Made by a program: the position numbers and the translations under genes. From contig NZ_JAOAMU010000001.1 in NCBI RefSeq assembly GCF_025154075.1, positions 705,991 to 769,990 of the forward strand: a stretch of 64,000 bases of DNA, read 5' to 3'. This DNA comes from Chryseobacterium herbae (lineage in GTDB: Bacteria; Bacteroidota; Bacteroidia; Flavobacteriales; Weeksellaceae). Of this stretch, positions 33,445 through 42,887 are shown piece by piece (within the stretch, counting starts at the first letter, position 1; the number at the start of each line of letters is the position of its first letter). The notes beneath the pieces are model-generated. The model saw only the letters and a list, made by a program, of their open reading frames with translations, did not search any database and had not been told where the DNA came from.

Positions 33445-34914
33445 ATGAATAAAAGTTACCTATTCTCTTTACTCAGTATTCTCCTGTTCAGCCTTGGGAA
33501 TGCTCAAAACTATAAAAAACCGTTGGTCTCTGCCATCAAAGAAACCGATCTCAGAAAAGATATGTATGAACTGGCAGCCGATCAGTTCTGGGGCCGTGAA
33601 GCAGGAACTTTAGATGAATTAAAAGTGTCGATGTGGCTTGCCGATAAAGCAAAAGAAGCTGGAATGAAGCCCGCCGGTGACAACGGTACATTTTTCCAGT
33701 TTTTTGATATGTACAGACATCAGGTTATTCCTCAAAGCAATCTGAAAATCGGAAACAACAATCTGAAACTATGGAAAGATTTCCTTGTTGCAGAACCTGT
33801 CAATGCAGCGATTGATGCTGAAATTGTATACGCCGGAAATGCAGAACCTGAAGAGCTTTCCAAATTAAATATCAAAGGAAAAGTTCTTGCCGTCAATGCC
33901 TCAGATAAAAACATTGACAAGGAAATGACGCTTTTTGTAAGAAGATATCCTGGTTTCGTGAGGACAAAATATTACAACAAAGCTCTTGAACTGGGTGCAA
34001 AAGCCATGATTTTCATCACCGATGACATTTCTGAGAAAAGCTGGGTTGAAGTTCTACCTCAAATGACAAGAGGAACCTACGGCGTAGAAGGTTTGAGAGA
34101 GAAAGTAACGGATAACATTCCTGTTTTATGGATCAAAAGAGAAAATGCAGGTTGGGTAAAAAACAATCCTAAAATGGCACTGAACCTCATCACAGAAACC
34201 TACAAATATCCTTCCGTAAACATCATCGGAAAAATTGAAGGTACAGATCCTGCCCTTAAAGAAGAATATGTTTTGCTAAGCGGCCACCAGGATCATGACG
34301 GAATCAGACATCCCGTAAAAAATGACACCATCTACAACGGTGCCGACGATAATGCCAGTACATGCGTTGCGATGCTTGCCATGGCCAGAGCCTATAAAAA
34401 ACAACCCGGGAAAAGAAGTATTCTGTTTGTTTTCCATGGAGCGGAAGAAAGAGGATTGCTCGGTTCAAGATGGCACGCTGCTCATCCAGTCGTTCCGAAA
34501 GAAAAGATCGTAGCCGTTCTGAACGGTGATATGATCGGCAGAAATGACAATAACGAAGCCGCTCTTCTTGGTGGAAATGCCCCTCATAAAAACTCTGAGG
34601 AATTGGTTAAAATGGCCGAGGATGCCAATAATGAAAGTACAAAATTCAAATACCTGAAAGACTGGGATTCTCCAAATCACGCCGAGTATTTCTACTTTAG
34701 AAGTGATCATTTGCCGTATGCAAAAATCGGGATTCCAGCGATATTCTTCACCAGTGTGTTGCATGATCAGTACCACACGCCTCAGGATGAATCTGAAAAT
34801 ATCAACTACAAAAAGCTTTATAAAATGACGGAATGGATGTACAGGACATCCTGGAAAGTAGCCAATGAAGCTGAACGTCCGAAAGTGATTTCTAATTTTA
34901 CGCTTGAGAGATAA
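33445..34914 (+). CDS. Secreted M28-family zinc peptidase
   Basis: 489 residues from the ATG at 33445 (MNKSYLFSLLSILLFSLGNA, a signal peptide). All five metal ligands of M28 aminopeptidases are visible: His in SGHQDHDG, bridging Asp in NGADDNASTCVAML, Glu-Glu in FHGAEERGLLGS, Asp in LNGDMIGRND and His in QYHTPQDESENI. A PA-like insert precedes the catalytic part (residues about 110-240). It should release N-terminal residues from peptides in the periplasm or outside the cell. Last gene of the local plus-strand run; a GC-rich hairpin follows at once. Confidence 0.93.
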   Translation: MNKSYLFSLLSILLFSLGNAQNYKKPLVSAIKETDLRKDMYELAADQFWGREAGTLDELKVSMWLADKAKEAGMKPAGDNGTFFQFFDMYRHQVIPQSNLKIGNNNLKLWKDFLVAEPVNAAIDAEIVYAGNAEPEELSKLNIKGKVLAVNASDKNIDKEMTLFVRRYPGFVRTKYYNKALELGAKAMIFITDDISEKSWVEVLPQMTRGTYGVEGLREKVTDNIPVLWIKRENAGWVKNNPKMALNLITETYKYPSVNIIGKIEGTDPALKEEYVLLSGHQDHDGIRHPVKNDTIYNGADDNASTCVAMLAMARAYKKQPGKRSILFVFHGAEERGLLGSRWHAAHPVVPKEKIVAVLNGDMIGRNDNNEAALLGGNAPHKNSEELVKMAEDANNESTKFKYLKDWDSPNHAEYFYFRSDHLPYAKIGIPAIFFTSVLHDQYHTPQDESENINYKKLYKMTEWMYRTSWKVANEAERPKVISNFTLER

Positions 34915-34919
34915 ATGAA

Positions 34920-34950
34920 AGTATCGGCGGCCCTCCGGGCCGCCGATACT
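34920..34950. terminator. GC-rich 14-bp perfect hairpin with TCC loop after the M28 gene
   Basis: AGTATCGGCGGCCC and its exact complement enclose a 3-nt loop, starting 5 bases after the stop codon. There is no T-run, so it may end transcription or protect the mRNA 3' end. Confidence 0.6.
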
Positions 34951-34957
34951 CTTATCT

Positions 34958-34991
34958 GTCATTGCGAGGAGCGCAGCGACGAAGCAATCTC
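34958..34991. repeat. 34-bp REP-like element
   Basis: GTCATTGCGAGGAGCGCAGC followed by GACGAAGCAATCTC. It is the third copy of the element seen at 23797-23830 and inverted at 24007-24040. Confidence 0.85.
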
Positions 34992-35035
34992 TTTGCCTTT
35001 ATTTGTAAGACATTCTGTAAATCTTTTATAACATT

Positions 35036-35212
35036 CTTTTGTCTTGAAACAAAAGAATCAAAAATTCAAGACCTGGAAACTTCCGCTAAAAATAAATCCT
35101 GTTCTCTAAAAATTCTAAAACTTGCGCGGATGTATTATTTCTGCTTCGTTTCGCTAAAAGTCCCGCGCTTCGGACAGTAGAATTTTCTTAACGTTCACAG
35201 TATTTATTTTCT
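35036..35212. repeat. About 180-bp dispersed repeat, copy 1
   Basis: It starts with the nested palindromes CTTTTGTCTTGAAACAAAAG and GTCTTGAA...TTCAAGAC. It continues through TTCTCTAAAAATTCTAAAAC and CAGTAGAATTTTCTTAACGT. A second copy is at 52885-53062. It occupies most of the 499-bp gap before ilvA, whose remaining part holds GCGCCTTTGCG-type repeat fragments near 35340-35390. Confidence 0.85.
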
Positions 35213-35413
35213 TAACGCTCCATTTTCCGAAGTCGGTTTATTGTCGATTATAAAAATCATTATCTATAAATAAAGCAATTGGTGATTCTCAGCAACATTC
35301 CACCAATTTAGCAGTATTCAATTTTATCGCAGATAAAATCCTCGCGCCTTTAACAACGTATTACATGAAAAAATAGCGCCTTTGCGAAACCCAACACTAT
35401 TTCACACACGGTT

Positions 35414-36670
35414 TTAAATAAGCAAATTCATCAAAGCAGGATCATTATTCAGATAATTAACAAAAAAGTCATACTTCTTCATATTATTGAGCAACGGAGT
35501 GAAATCTTCGCTATCCCTCAATCCGATTCCTAAAACAGCAATCCCTTTCTCTTTTGAATTTTTTTGCGTATATTCAAAAAAAGTGATGTCATCATTCGGT
35601 CCCAGAACATTCATCACAAAGGTTTTCAAAGCTCCCGGACGTTGAGCAAATCGAACAAGGAAATAATGTTTTAAACCTGCATACAGAAGAGCTTTTTCTT
35701 TGATCTCTTCCATTCTTGTAATATCATTATTGCTTCCGCTGATAATACAGACCACATTTTTTCCTTTGATCTGGTCTTTATATTTTCCGAGTGCAGCTAC
35801 GGAAAGGGCTCCGGCAGGTTCTACGACCACAGCATCTTTATTGTAGAGGGAAAGAATGGTTTCACAGACCATTCCTTCATCCACTAAAGCCATATCGTGC
35901 AACACGTTTTTACAAAGCTCGAAATTGAGATCTCCTACTTTCTGTACTGCCGCTCCGTCCACAAAACGGCTGATTTTTTCAAGAAGCACCGGTTTTCCTT
36001 TTTCCAGTGCTTTTTTCATACTTGCCGCTGCAGAAGGCTCCACTCCTATGATCTTCGTGTGTGGTGACAGTTCCCGGAATACAGAACAAACGCCTGCAGC
36101 CAGACCACCACCTCCAACCGGAAGAAAAAGATAATCAATAGGCTCATCCGACTGCTCAAGAATCTCCAATGCTGCTGTAGCCTGACCATTAATAATATCC
36201 TGATCATCGAACGGATGAATAAATATCCCTTGATTTTCTTTACAAAACTTCAGTGCGGCATCTTTAGCTTCATCGAAAGTATCCCCGTAAAGCACAATAT
36301 CAATATCATCCCCTCCAAACATTTTCACCTGTTCCAGCTTTTGTCCCGGCGTGGGCAAAGGCATAAAAATGGTTCCTTTCACTTTCATCGTGCTGCATGC
36401 AAAAGCTACTCCCTGAGCATGGTTTCCCGCACTGGCACAAACCACTCCTTTTGCAAGGCTTTCGGGAGACATCACCGCCATTTTATTGTAAGCACCCCTG
36501 ATTTTGTAGGATCTCACCTGTTGCAGATCTTCTCTTTTAAAGCTAATCTTTGCATTATAAATACCGGAAAGATGATTATTAATCGCCAAAGGGGTTCTTA
36601 CCACTACATTTCTGAGTCTTTTTGCTGCTTTATAGACATTGTCCAAAACAGAAGGATACGTTTCTTCCAT
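35414..36670 (-). CDS. ilvA: Threonine ammonia-lyase (threonine deaminase)
   Basis: A 418-residue PLP enzyme that converts threonine to 2-oxobutanoate, the committed step to isoleucine. The PLP lysine is in VRSYKIRGAYN (near residue 57), the glycine-rich phosphate loop is VGGGGLAAGV (near 190), and a single ACT-like regulatory domain (about 330-418, HYFLVRFAQRPGALKTFVMN) follows. That is shorter than the two-ACT E. coli enzyme. Last gene of the ilv operon, 12 bp after ilvC, which argues for the biosynthetic rather than degradative role. Confidence 0.95.
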   Translation of the reverse strand: MEETYPSVLDNVYKAAKRLRNVVVRTPLAINNHLSGIYNAKISFKREDLQQVRSYKIRGAYNKMAVMSPESLAKGVVCASAGNHAQGVAFACSTMKVKGTIFMPLPTPGQKLEQVKMFGGDDIDIVLYGDTFDEAKDAALKFCKENQGIFIHPFDDQDIINGQATAALEILEQSDEPIDYLFLPVGGGGLAAGVCSVFRELSPHTKIIGVEPSAAASMKKALEKGKPVLLEKISRFVDGAAVQKVGDLNFELCKNVLHDMALVDEGMVCETILSLYNKDAVVVEPAGALSVAALGKYKDQIKGKNVVCIISGSNNDITRMEEIKEKALLYAGLKHYFLVRFAQRPGALKTFVMNVLGPNDDITFFEYTQKNSKEKGIAVLGIGLRDSEDFTPLLNNMKKYDFFVNYLNNDPALMNLLI

Positions 36671-36682
36671 TATTTTTTTAGA

Positions 36683-37729
36683 TTAATTATTCTCAGGTCT
36701 GAGACTGCGGACCGTCTTACCGGCTCTCCACATTTCGCTTTCTCTAAGCTCCGTCAGTTCTACTTCCAGATTTTCTCTGTAATCATGTTTACTGTTGCTG
36801 TCAATGGAACGTTGGGCTTCATCTCCTTTCGCAACACTCTCATACAATTCTTCAAATAAAGGAGAAGTGGCATCTCTGAAACGTTTCCACCAGTCTAATG
36901 CTCCTCTTTGTGCTGTGGTACTGCAGTTTGCATACATCCAGTCCATTCCGTTTTCTGCAACCAAAGGCATTAATGATTGTGTTAATTCTTCAACGGTTTC
37001 ATTAAATGCTTCAGAAGGACTGTGCCCGTTTTTCCTCAATACATCATATTGGGCAGCAAATATTCCCTGTACAGCACCCATCAGGGTTCCTCTTTCTCCT
37101 GCAAGGTCACTGAACACTTCTTTTTTAAAGTCCGTTTCAAATAAATACCCGCTTCCGATAGCTATTCCCAGTGCAGTTACTCGTTCTCTTGCTTTTCCGG
37201 TAGCATCCTGATATACGGCAAAACTGCTGTTCAGTCCGCGATCCTGAAGAAACATTCTTCTCAATGACGTTCCTGATCCTTTGGGTGCAACAAGAAATAC
37301 ATCAACCTCAGCCGGCGGAATAATTCCCGTACGTTCATTAAAGGTAATTCCGAAACCGTGAGAAAAATACAGGGCTTTTCCAGGAGTAAGATGCTGTTTC
37401 ACTTTTGGCCAGTATTCAATCTGAGCGGCATCACTTAAGAGATAGCAAATAATCGTTCCTTTTTGCAGCGCTTCTTCTATTTCGAATAAGGTTTCCCCTG
37501 GTACGAATCCATCTGCTACAGCCTTATCCCATGATTTTGAATTTTTTCTCTGGCCAACAATCACATTGATTCCGTTGTCTTTCTGGTTAAGTGCCTGTCC
37601 CGGCCCCTGTACGCCATAGCCGATCACCGCTACGATCTCATCTTTTAATACTTCCTGAGCTTTATGTAATGGAAACTCCTCTCTTGTTACTACGTTTTCT
37701 TCTACTCCGCCAAAATTCAATTTTGCCAT
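36683..37729 (-). CDS. ilvC: Ketol-acid reductoisomerase
   Basis: A 348-residue NADPH-dependent enzyme that rearranges and reduces acetolactate and acetohydroxybutyrate. The Rossmann motif is VIGYGVQGPGQA, the phosphate-binding loop is VGQRKNSKSW, and the metal-binding acids lie in ETDFKKEVFSDLAGERGTLMG and the following C-terminal knotted domain. It is followed by ilvA and preceded by the small acetolactate synthase subunit (52 bp away). The C-terminus is slightly longer than in class I enzymes of about 330 residues. Confidence 0.96.
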   Translation of the reverse strand: MAKLNFGGVEENVVTREEFPLHKAQEVLKDEIVAVIGYGVQGPGQALNQKDNGINVIVGQRKNSKSWDKAVADGFVPGETLFEIEEALQKGTIICYLLSDAAQIEYWPKVKQHLTPGKALYFSHGFGITFNERTGIIPPAEVDVFLVAPKGSGTSLRRMFLQDRGLNSSFAVYQDATGKARERVTALGIAIGSGYLFETDFKKEVFSDLAGERGTLMGAVQGIFAAQYDVLRKNGHSPSEAFNETVEELTQSLMPLVAENGMDWMYANCSTTAQRGALDWWKRFRDATSPLFEELYESVAKGDEAQRSIDSNSKHDYRENLEVELTELRESEMWRAGKTVRSLRPENN

Positions 37730-37781
37730 TTTCTTTAATTTTTATATGTTGTTTATTATAATTTTTTGATTGTTTCTCTTT

Positions 37782-38063
37782 TTAGCTAGCGTGTGCCGCT
37801 ACGGTCAGATATGGATTTTTATGGTAATGAACTTCCAGAACGTCTACCTGCTTTTCCATCTGTCTGGTAATTTTCTGTACAGATTCTTCCGTTTCTCTGA
37901 TGACGATGACAAACTTTTTTACTTTTTCAATATCAGAAGGCCCTGCATTAAAATTCACAATGGAAACTCTTCTCCTTGAAAAAATAGCATTGATCCTGCC
38001 GATCAGCCCCAGATAATCTTCTGTGTAGGCTGTTATGGTATATTCCCTGTTTTCTGAATTCAT
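37782..38063 (-). CDS. ilvN: Acetolactate synthase small (regulatory) subunit, ACT domain only
   Basis: A 93-residue protein consisting of one ACT domain (YTITAYTEDYLGLIGRINAI, then VSIVNFNAGPSDIEK). Such subunits bind valine and set feedback control of the large subunit. It lacks the second domain found in the roughly 160-residue IlvH-type proteins and is close in size to E. coli IlvN and IlvM. It lies 19 bp after ilvB and before ilvC. Confidence 0.92.
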   Translation of the reverse strand: MNSENREYTITAYTEDYLGLIGRINAIFSRRRVSIVNFNAGPSDIEKVKKFVIVIRETEESVQKITRQMEKQVDVLEVHYHKNPYLTVAAHAS

Positions 38064-38082
38064 CTTTTTTCTATTTATATTG

Positions 38083-39810
38083 TTATGTCTTATTATTGGT
38101 CAGTACGATCTCTGAAACGCTTTTCCCCTGAGGAATCATCGGAAAAACATTGTGTTCTTTCCCGGTCATGACTTCCAGTAGGAAAGCGCCTTGATGATGA
38201 AGCATTTCACTGAGCCCCTCTTCCAGTTCTTCTCTCTCCATTACTTTTCTTCCCGGGATTTTATACCCTTTAGCCACCTGCACAAAATCCGGACTCTGAA
38301 TATCCACCGAGGAATATCTTTCTTCGTGAAACAGTTCCTGCCACTGCCTTACCATTCCCAGATAACAATTATTAAGAATTAAAATCTTGATATCCGGTTG
38401 ATACTGCATCAGTGTTCCCAATTCCTGAATATTCATCTGGGCGCCACCATCTCCCATCACCGCAATAACAGGACGGTTGGTGACTCCATAGGCGGCCCCT
38501 ATTGCAGCTGGAAGGCAGAATCCCATGGTTCCCAATCCTCCGCTGGTAATATTGCTTCTGGAATGTTTAAAGGATGAATATCTGCAGGTCGCCATCTGAT
38601 GCTGCCCTACATCGCTGACAATAACAGCTTCTCCCTGAGTCATTTCGTTTAGAGATCTAATGACTTCCCCCATGGTAATTTCTCCTTCGGAAGGATAGAG
38701 TTCGTGGCTTATCAGTTGTTGATGTTCAATTTCATAGCAGTCTTTAAACTTCTGGTGCCAGTCTCTATGTGCTCCAGGTTCTATCAGCTGTGTCAGAAGG
38801 GGCAAAGTTTCTTTGCAATTTCCAAGAATCGGAACCTCAACTTTTACATTTTTATTGATTTCTGCTTTGTCAATGTCCAGATGGATGATACTCGCCTGTT
38901 TCGCATATTGATCCAGTCTTCCGGTCACGCGGTCATCAAAACGCATTCCCACTGCAACAAGAACATCACATTCATTGGTAAGGATGTTGGGACCGTAGTT
39001 TCCATGCATTCCTACCATTCCTACAGCCTGTGGATGATCCGTCGGGATTGCACTCATTCCTAAGACCGTCCATGCTACCGGAATTCCTGATTTCTCAGCA
39101 AACTGTAAAAATTCCTTCTCAGCTTTCCCCAGCATAATTCCTTGCCCTGCAATGATGAATGGTCTTTCTGCATGATTAATCAGGAAAGAGGCTTTTTCAA
39201 TAGCGTCCATATGGGGAATAGGATCCGGTCTGTAACTTCTCAAAGAATCACAGGGTGTGTACCCTCTGTTGAACACCTTTTGCAGCTGAGCATTTTTCGT
39301 AACATCGATTAATACCGGACCTGGTCTTCCGGATCTTGCGATATAGAATGCTTTCGCCAATACTTCGGAAAGTTCATCCGCATCGGTAACCTGATAATTC
39401 CACTTGGTAACGGGGCTCGTCACATTCATAACATCGATTTCCTGAAACGCATCGGTTCCCAAAAGATGGTCAAAAACCTGTCCCGTAATGCATACAATAG
39501 GTGTGTTATCCAACAGGGCGTCAGCTAATCCTGTGACAAGATTAGTTGCTCCCGGACCACTTGTCGCTAATACCACTCCCACTTCTCCGGACACTCTGGC
39601 AAGCCCCTGTGCTGCATGGACCGCTCCCTGCTCGTGGCGGACCAGAATATGTTCCAGCTGATCTTTATAGTCGTAAAGAGCGTCATAGATTGGAATAATA
39701 GCCCCACCCGGATATCCGAATATGGTTTTTACCCCTTCCTGAAGAAATGCTTCAAGGATGATCCGGCTGCCGCTGATTTCTGTTTCTGTGGATACATTTA
39801 GGTTCTTCAT
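38083..39810 (-). CDS. ilvB: Acetolactate synthase large subunit
   Basis: A ThDP- and FAD-dependent enzyme joining pyruvate with pyruvate or 2-oxobutanoate. Visible are the N-terminal ThDP Glu region (VRHEQGAVHAAQGLAR), LATSGPGATNLVTG, the FAD-binding middle domain, and the C-terminal ThDP motif GDGGAQMNIQELGT to NNCYLGMVRQWQ. From the ATG at 39810 it has 575 residues and starts 7 bp after the ilvD stop. An in-frame ATG at 39834 would overlap ilvD by 17 bases and is the alternative. Second to third position in the operon, between ilvD and ilvN. Confidence 0.95.
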   Translation of the reverse strand: MKNLNVSTETEISGSRIILEAFLQEGVKTIFGYPGGAIIPIYDALYDYKDQLEHILVRHEQGAVHAAQGLARVSGEVGVVLATSGPGATNLVTGLADALLDNTPIVCITGQVFDHLLGTDAFQEIDVMNVTSPVTKWNYQVTDADELSEVLAKAFYIARSGRPGPVLIDVTKNAQLQKVFNRGYTPCDSLRSYRPDPIPHMDAIEKASFLINHAERPFIIAGQGIMLGKAEKEFLQFAEKSGIPVAWTVLGMSAIPTDHPQAVGMVGMHGNYGPNILTNECDVLVAVGMRFDDRVTGRLDQYAKQASIIHLDIDKAEINKNVKVEVPILGNCKETLPLLTQLIEPGAHRDWHQKFKDCYEIEHQQLISHELYPSEGEITMGEVIRSLNEMTQGEAVIVSDVGQHQMATCRYSSFKHSRSNITSGGLGTMGFCLPAAIGAAYGVTNRPVIAVMGDGGAQMNIQELGTLMQYQPDIKILILNNCYLGMVRQWQELFHEERYSSVDIQSPDFVQVAKGYKIPGRKVMEREELEEGLSEMLHHQGAFLLEVMTGKEHNVFPMIPQGKSVSEIVLTNNKT

Positions 39811-39817
39811 TGTCTTT

Positions 39818-41500
39818 TTATTGAGTGATTTCATCTGTTACACAGCCTTCTGCGGCTGATGACACGGTGAGTGCATATTTGTACAGTAATCCTTTTTTTA
39901 CTTTAAGTTCAGGTTTTTGCCATCCTTTCTTTCGCTGTTCGATTTCTTCTTCCGAAACTTTGAGCTGTATGGTGTTGTTGACGGCGTCGATTTCAATAAG
40001 GTCGTTATCCTTTACAAAGGCAATCAGACCACCTTCATACGCTTCGGGAGTGATGTGTCCTACTACAAAACCATGAGTTCCACCACTGAATCTTCCATCG
40101 GTAATTAAAGCTACACTTCCACCCAAACCTGCCCCAATAAGAGCGCTGGTTGGTTTCAGCATTTCCGGCATTCCCGGTGCGCCTTTTGGACCCTCATGAC
40201 GGATGACAATGACGTCTCCATGCTGAACTCTTCCGTTTTCAATCCCTTTGATCAGATCTTTTTCTCCATCGAATACTCTTGCTTTTCCTGAAAATTTTTC
40301 GCCTTCTTTTCCAGTGATCTTGGCTACACTTCCTTTTTCAGCGAGGTTTCCGTACAGTATTCTCAAATGGCCCGTTTCTTTGATTGGATTGGATAAAGGT
40401 CTGATGATCTTCTGCGTTGTAAAATCAAGGCTCGGGACATTTGCAAGATTTTCAGCAATGGTTTTTCCGGTAACCGTTAAACAGTCGCCATGCAGTAAAC
40501 CTTCTTCCAGTAAGTATTTCATGACAGCGGGCGTTCCTCCACGGTTATGAAGATCCTGCATCAGGTATTTTCCGCTCGGTTTAAGGTCTGCCAGTACCGG
40601 CGTGATGTCGCTCATCTTCTGGAAATCATCCTGAGTTACGGAAACACCGACACTTTTCGCCATTGCTATAAAATGCAGAACGGCATTGGTACTGCCTCCT
40701 AGAATGATGATCAGACGAAGTGCATTCTCAAAAGCTTTTCGCGTCATGATATCCGAAGGTTTGATATCTCTTTCCAGTAATATTTTAATATACTTTCCTG
40801 CTTCCAGACATTCATTCTGCTTTTCATCACTGAGTGCAGGATTGGAAGATGAATACGGAAGACTCATTCCTAATGCTTCTATGGCTGAAGACATGGTGTT
40901 GGCCGTGTACATTCCCCCGCATGCTCCTGCTCCCGGACAAGAATTTTTAATCACTCCGTTGAAATCTTCTTCTGAAATTTCCCCAGCAATTTTTTTCCCC
41001 AAAGCTTCAAAGGCCGAAACGATATTAAGCGGTTCATTTTTATAGCATCCCGGCGCAATCGTTCCTCCATAGACCATGATGGATGGTCTGTCCAGTCTTC
41101 CCATGGCAATAATGGTTCCCGGCATATTCTTGTCACAGCCCGGTAATGCAATGATTCCGTCATAATACTGTGCCCCGCAGATCGCTTCGATACTGTCTGC
41201 AATCACATCGCGGCTCACCAGTGAATACCGCATTCCGTCTGTCCCGTTGCTCATCCCGTCGCTTACCCCTATGGTATTGAATATTAATCCTGCAAGACCT
41301 TGATTCCAGGTTCCTTTTTTTACCACTTTAGCCAGGTCATTGAGATGCATATTGCAGGTATTTCCGTCATATCCCATACTGGCAATACCGATCTGGGCCT
41401 TGTGCATATCTTCTTCTGTAAAGCCTATTCCGTAAAGCATTGCTTTTGCAGCGGGCTGTTCGCTGTTTTGTGTGAATGTTTTTGAATATTTATTTAACAT
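39818..41500 (-). CDS. ilvD: Dihydroxy-acid dehydratase
   Basis: An Fe-S enzyme making the 2-oxo acid precursors of Val and Ile. Cluster cysteines are in [20 protein letters not shown] and [19 protein letters not shown], and the closing motif [19 protein letters not shown] is present. I chose the ATG at 41500 ([12 protein letters not shown], matching the usual flavobacterial N-terminus) over the ATG at 41512. A 22-codon upstream ORF ends one base before it. A TAGTTTTG -7 box at 41598-41605 may provide a second promoter within the operon. Confidence 0.95.
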   Translation of the reverse strand: MLNKYSKTFTQNSEQPAAKAMLYGIGFTEEDMHKAQIGIASMGYDGNTCNMHLNDLAKVVKKGTWNQGLAGLIFNTIGVSDGMSNGTDGMRYSLVSRDVIADSIEAICGAQYYDGIIALPGCDKNMPGTIIAMGRLDRPSIMVYGGTIAPGCYKNEPLNIVSAFEALGKKIAGEISEEDFNGVIKNSCPGAGACGGMYTANTMSSAIEALGMSLPYSSSNPALSDEKQNECLEAGKYIKILLERDIKPSDIMTRKAFENALRLIIILGGSTNAVLHFIAMAKSVGVSVTQDDFQKMSDITPVLADLKPSGKYLMQDLHNRGGTPAVMKYLLEEGLLHGDCLTVTGKTIAENLANVPSLDFTTQKIIRPLSNPIKETGHLRILYGNLAEKGSVAKITGKEGEKFSGKARVFDGEKDLIKGIENGRVQHGDVIVIRHEGPKGAPGMPEMLKPTSALIGAGLGGSVALITDGRFSGGTHGFVVGHITPEAYEGGLIAFVKDNDLIEIDAVNNTIQLKVSEEEIEQRKKGWQKPELKVKKGLLYKYALTVSSAAEGCVTDEITQ

Positions 41501-41501
41501 A

Positions 41502-41570
41502 TTATCCTGCATTTGCTGTTCTTATCATCTCTTTGTGTGTATCAACAATTTCATTTTTTTTGGAACTCAT
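41502..41570 (-). CDS. Possible small upstream ORF before ilvD (22 aa)
   Basis: It starts ATG at 41570 and reads [20 protein letters not shown] followed by Ala-Gly and TAA. The stop is one base from the ilvD ATG, so translation of one could couple to the other. The peptide is not enriched in branched-chain residues, so it is not an obvious attenuator. It may be chance; its position is the only evidence. Confidence 0.35.
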   Translation of the reverse strand: MSSKKNEIVDTHKEMIRTANAG

Positions 41571-41597
41571 ACGTGAAGCTTTTACTTAATTTTGGTC

Positions 41598-41605
41598 CAA
41601 AACTA
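41598..41605 (-). promoter_or_regulatory. Putative -7 box between ilvE and ilvD
   Basis: TAGTTTTG on the minus strand, in the only sizeable gap (212 bp) inside the ilv operon. No clear TTG lies at the right distance upstream. Confidence 0.35.
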
Positions 41606-41712
41606 CAGCTTGTAATATCTTTTTTATTTTCACTTTTATGAAAATTACAATATTCAACTGTTTGAAAAATAGATGTATTTAATTGATTATCAAATATTTA
41701 AACTCTTTAAAT

Positions 41713-42585
41713 TTACAATGACAGAACTCTTACCAGTTTCTGATAAGCCTGCTGTACTTTTCCGCTTGCGGTATCTTCCCAGTTCTTGGTGAAAGGAACA
41801 TCATCCAAAGAATCCAGCGCTACAATTTCAGCTGCCGTACCACAGAAAAAAGCGGCATCAGCTCCTCTCATTTCTTCAGGCTTAAAGAAGGTTTCTTTAA
41901 CAGGAATATTCAGTTCATTGCATAACTCAAACACCGTCTGTCTCGTGATTCCCGGCAATATGCTTCCTTTTGCAGGCGTAAATAATGTTCCATCCTTTTC
42001 GTAGAATATATTGGCTCCTGAGCTTTCAGCGACATTTCCGTATTCGTCAAGTAAAAGGGCTTCATCATAGCCTTTGTCTTTGGCATCCTGGCAGGCAAGA
42101 ATAGAATTCACGTAATGTCCGCCTACTTTAGCTTCCACTTTAAAGGCATTAGGATTTGGACGTTGAAAACTTGAGGTCATGATTTTCATTTTGTCTGCGA
42201 GATAGCCGTTGCTCCATTCCCAGGCCAACAGAGAGAGGTAGGATTTTTGTCCTTTTGACAGGGACATATTGGGCGAGCAGGTAACCAATGGGCGGATATA
42301 AGCATCTTTGAATCCGTTACGTTCCAAAAGCTCATAAGTGAGATCTGTCAGTTCACTGACTGAGTAATCAAACGGGATATACATCAGTTCTGCTGATCTT
42401 TTCAGTCTTTCGTAATGTTCTTCTGCTTTAAAAATTTTGGTTCCGTACTCGGTATTGTAGGATTTTATGCCTTCAAAAACGGAATAACCGTAGTGAAGTG
42501 ATTGTCCATAGAGATTCATTCCTGCTTCTTCGGCCTTGAGGAAGTTTCCATCAAAATACACGATTGTTTTGTCGTTGTAATACAT
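41713..42585 (-). CDS. ilvE: Branched-chain amino-acid aminotransferase (class IV)
   Basis: A 290-residue PLP enzyme for the last step of Ile, Val and Leu synthesis. The N-terminal YYNDKTIVYFDGNFLKAEEA and YGQSLHYGYSVFEGIKSYNT are typical of class IV, the PLP lysine lies in VGGHYVNSILACQDAKDKGY (KVGGHY-type motif), and GNVAESSGANIFYEKDGTLF is the cofactor phosphate region. First structural gene of the ilv operon; its 5' region carries two leader peptides and two terminators. Confidence 0.93.
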   Translation of the reverse strand: MYYNDKTIVYFDGNFLKAEEAGMNLYGQSLHYGYSVFEGIKSYNTEYGTKIFKAEEHYERLKRSAELMYIPFDYSVSELTDLTYELLERNGFKDAYIRPLVTCSPNMSLSKGQKSYLSLLAWEWSNGYLADKMKIMTSSFQRPNPNAFKVEAKVGGHYVNSILACQDAKDKGYDEALLLDEYGNVAESSGANIFYEKDGTLFTPAKGSILPGITRQTVFELCNELNIPVKETFFKPEEMRGADAAFFCGTAAEIVALDSLDDVPFTKNWEDTASGKVQQAYQKLVRVLSL

Positions 42586-42617
42586 TATATAGGGTTTTAA
42601 AAATTAACAAATGGGTA

Positions 42618-42649
42618 TAAAAAAAGCCCTCTCACGATGTGAGAGGGCT
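42618..42649 (-). terminator. ilv attenuator terminator 2
   Basis: On the minus strand AGCCCTCTCAC pairs perfectly with GTGAGAGGGCT around a 3-nt loop, followed by seven U. It lies 29 bases after the stop of leader peptide 2 and 33 bases before the ilvE ATG. Confidence 0.9.
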
Positions 42650-42678
42650 CAAATATGTACAGTCATACTCTATCCTTC

Positions 42679-42735
42679 TCACCAAAGCAAGGGAATAATA
42701 ATGACGATAATAATTACTGTTAATAACTGATCCAT
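42679..42735 (-). CDS. ilv operon leader peptide 2 (18 aa, Ile/Leu/Val-rich)
   Basis: ATG at 42733-42735 and TGA at 42679-42681. The peptide is MDQLLTVIIIVIIIPLLW: six Ile, two Val and four Leu among 18 residues, including two runs of three Ile. Such runs of the operon's own end products, just ahead of a terminator, are the signature of transcription attenuation by ribosome stalling. It lies between terminator 1 and terminator 2, so it is transcribed only when terminator 1 is read through. Confidence 0.8.
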   Translation of the reverse strand: MDQLLTVIIIVIIIPLLW

Positions 42736-42746
42736 AATTTCTGAAA

Positions 42747-42777
42747 TAAAAAAAGCCGCTTCAATATGAAACGGCTT
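42747..42777 (-). terminator. ilv attenuator terminator 1
   Basis: On the minus strand AAGCCGTTTCA pairs with TGAAGCGGCTT (one G-U) around TAT, followed by a run of seven U. It lies 22 bases after the stop of leader peptide 1. Confidence 0.9.
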
Positions 42778-42799
42778 ATATAATTTAAATTAAAATATT

Positions 42800-42883
42800 T
42801 TACAATGCCGCTTCCCTACTGCTGTTTACCACAACAATAATGTTAGAAATGACAATAATATTTTTCTGATTCGTAAAATTCAT
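42800..42883 (-). CDS. ilv operon leader peptide 1 (27 aa, Ile/Val-rich)
   Basis: ATG at 42881-42883 and TAA at 42800-42802. After MNFTNQK comes NIIVISNIIVVV, then NSSREAAL. Five Ile and four Val are packed into twelve residues, and Leu is nearly absent. Stalling on Ile or Val codons would be expected to relieve the terminator that follows. The ATG is only 4 bases downstream of a perfect -7 box, so the transcript is probably leaderless. Confidence 0.8.
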   Translation of the reverse strand: MNFTNQKNIIVISNIIVVVNSSREAAL

Positions 42884-42887
42884 ACTG

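Noticed and set aside
35036..35212. tRNA or rRNA fragment
   Set aside because: No cloverleaf, T-arm or conserved rRNA words could be found; the second copy at 52885 supports a dispersed repeat.
37782..38063. Truncated ilvN pseudogene
   Set aside because: The product lacks the second domain of IlvH-type subunits, but the ACT domain is complete and the size equals E. coli IlvN, so it is likely functional.
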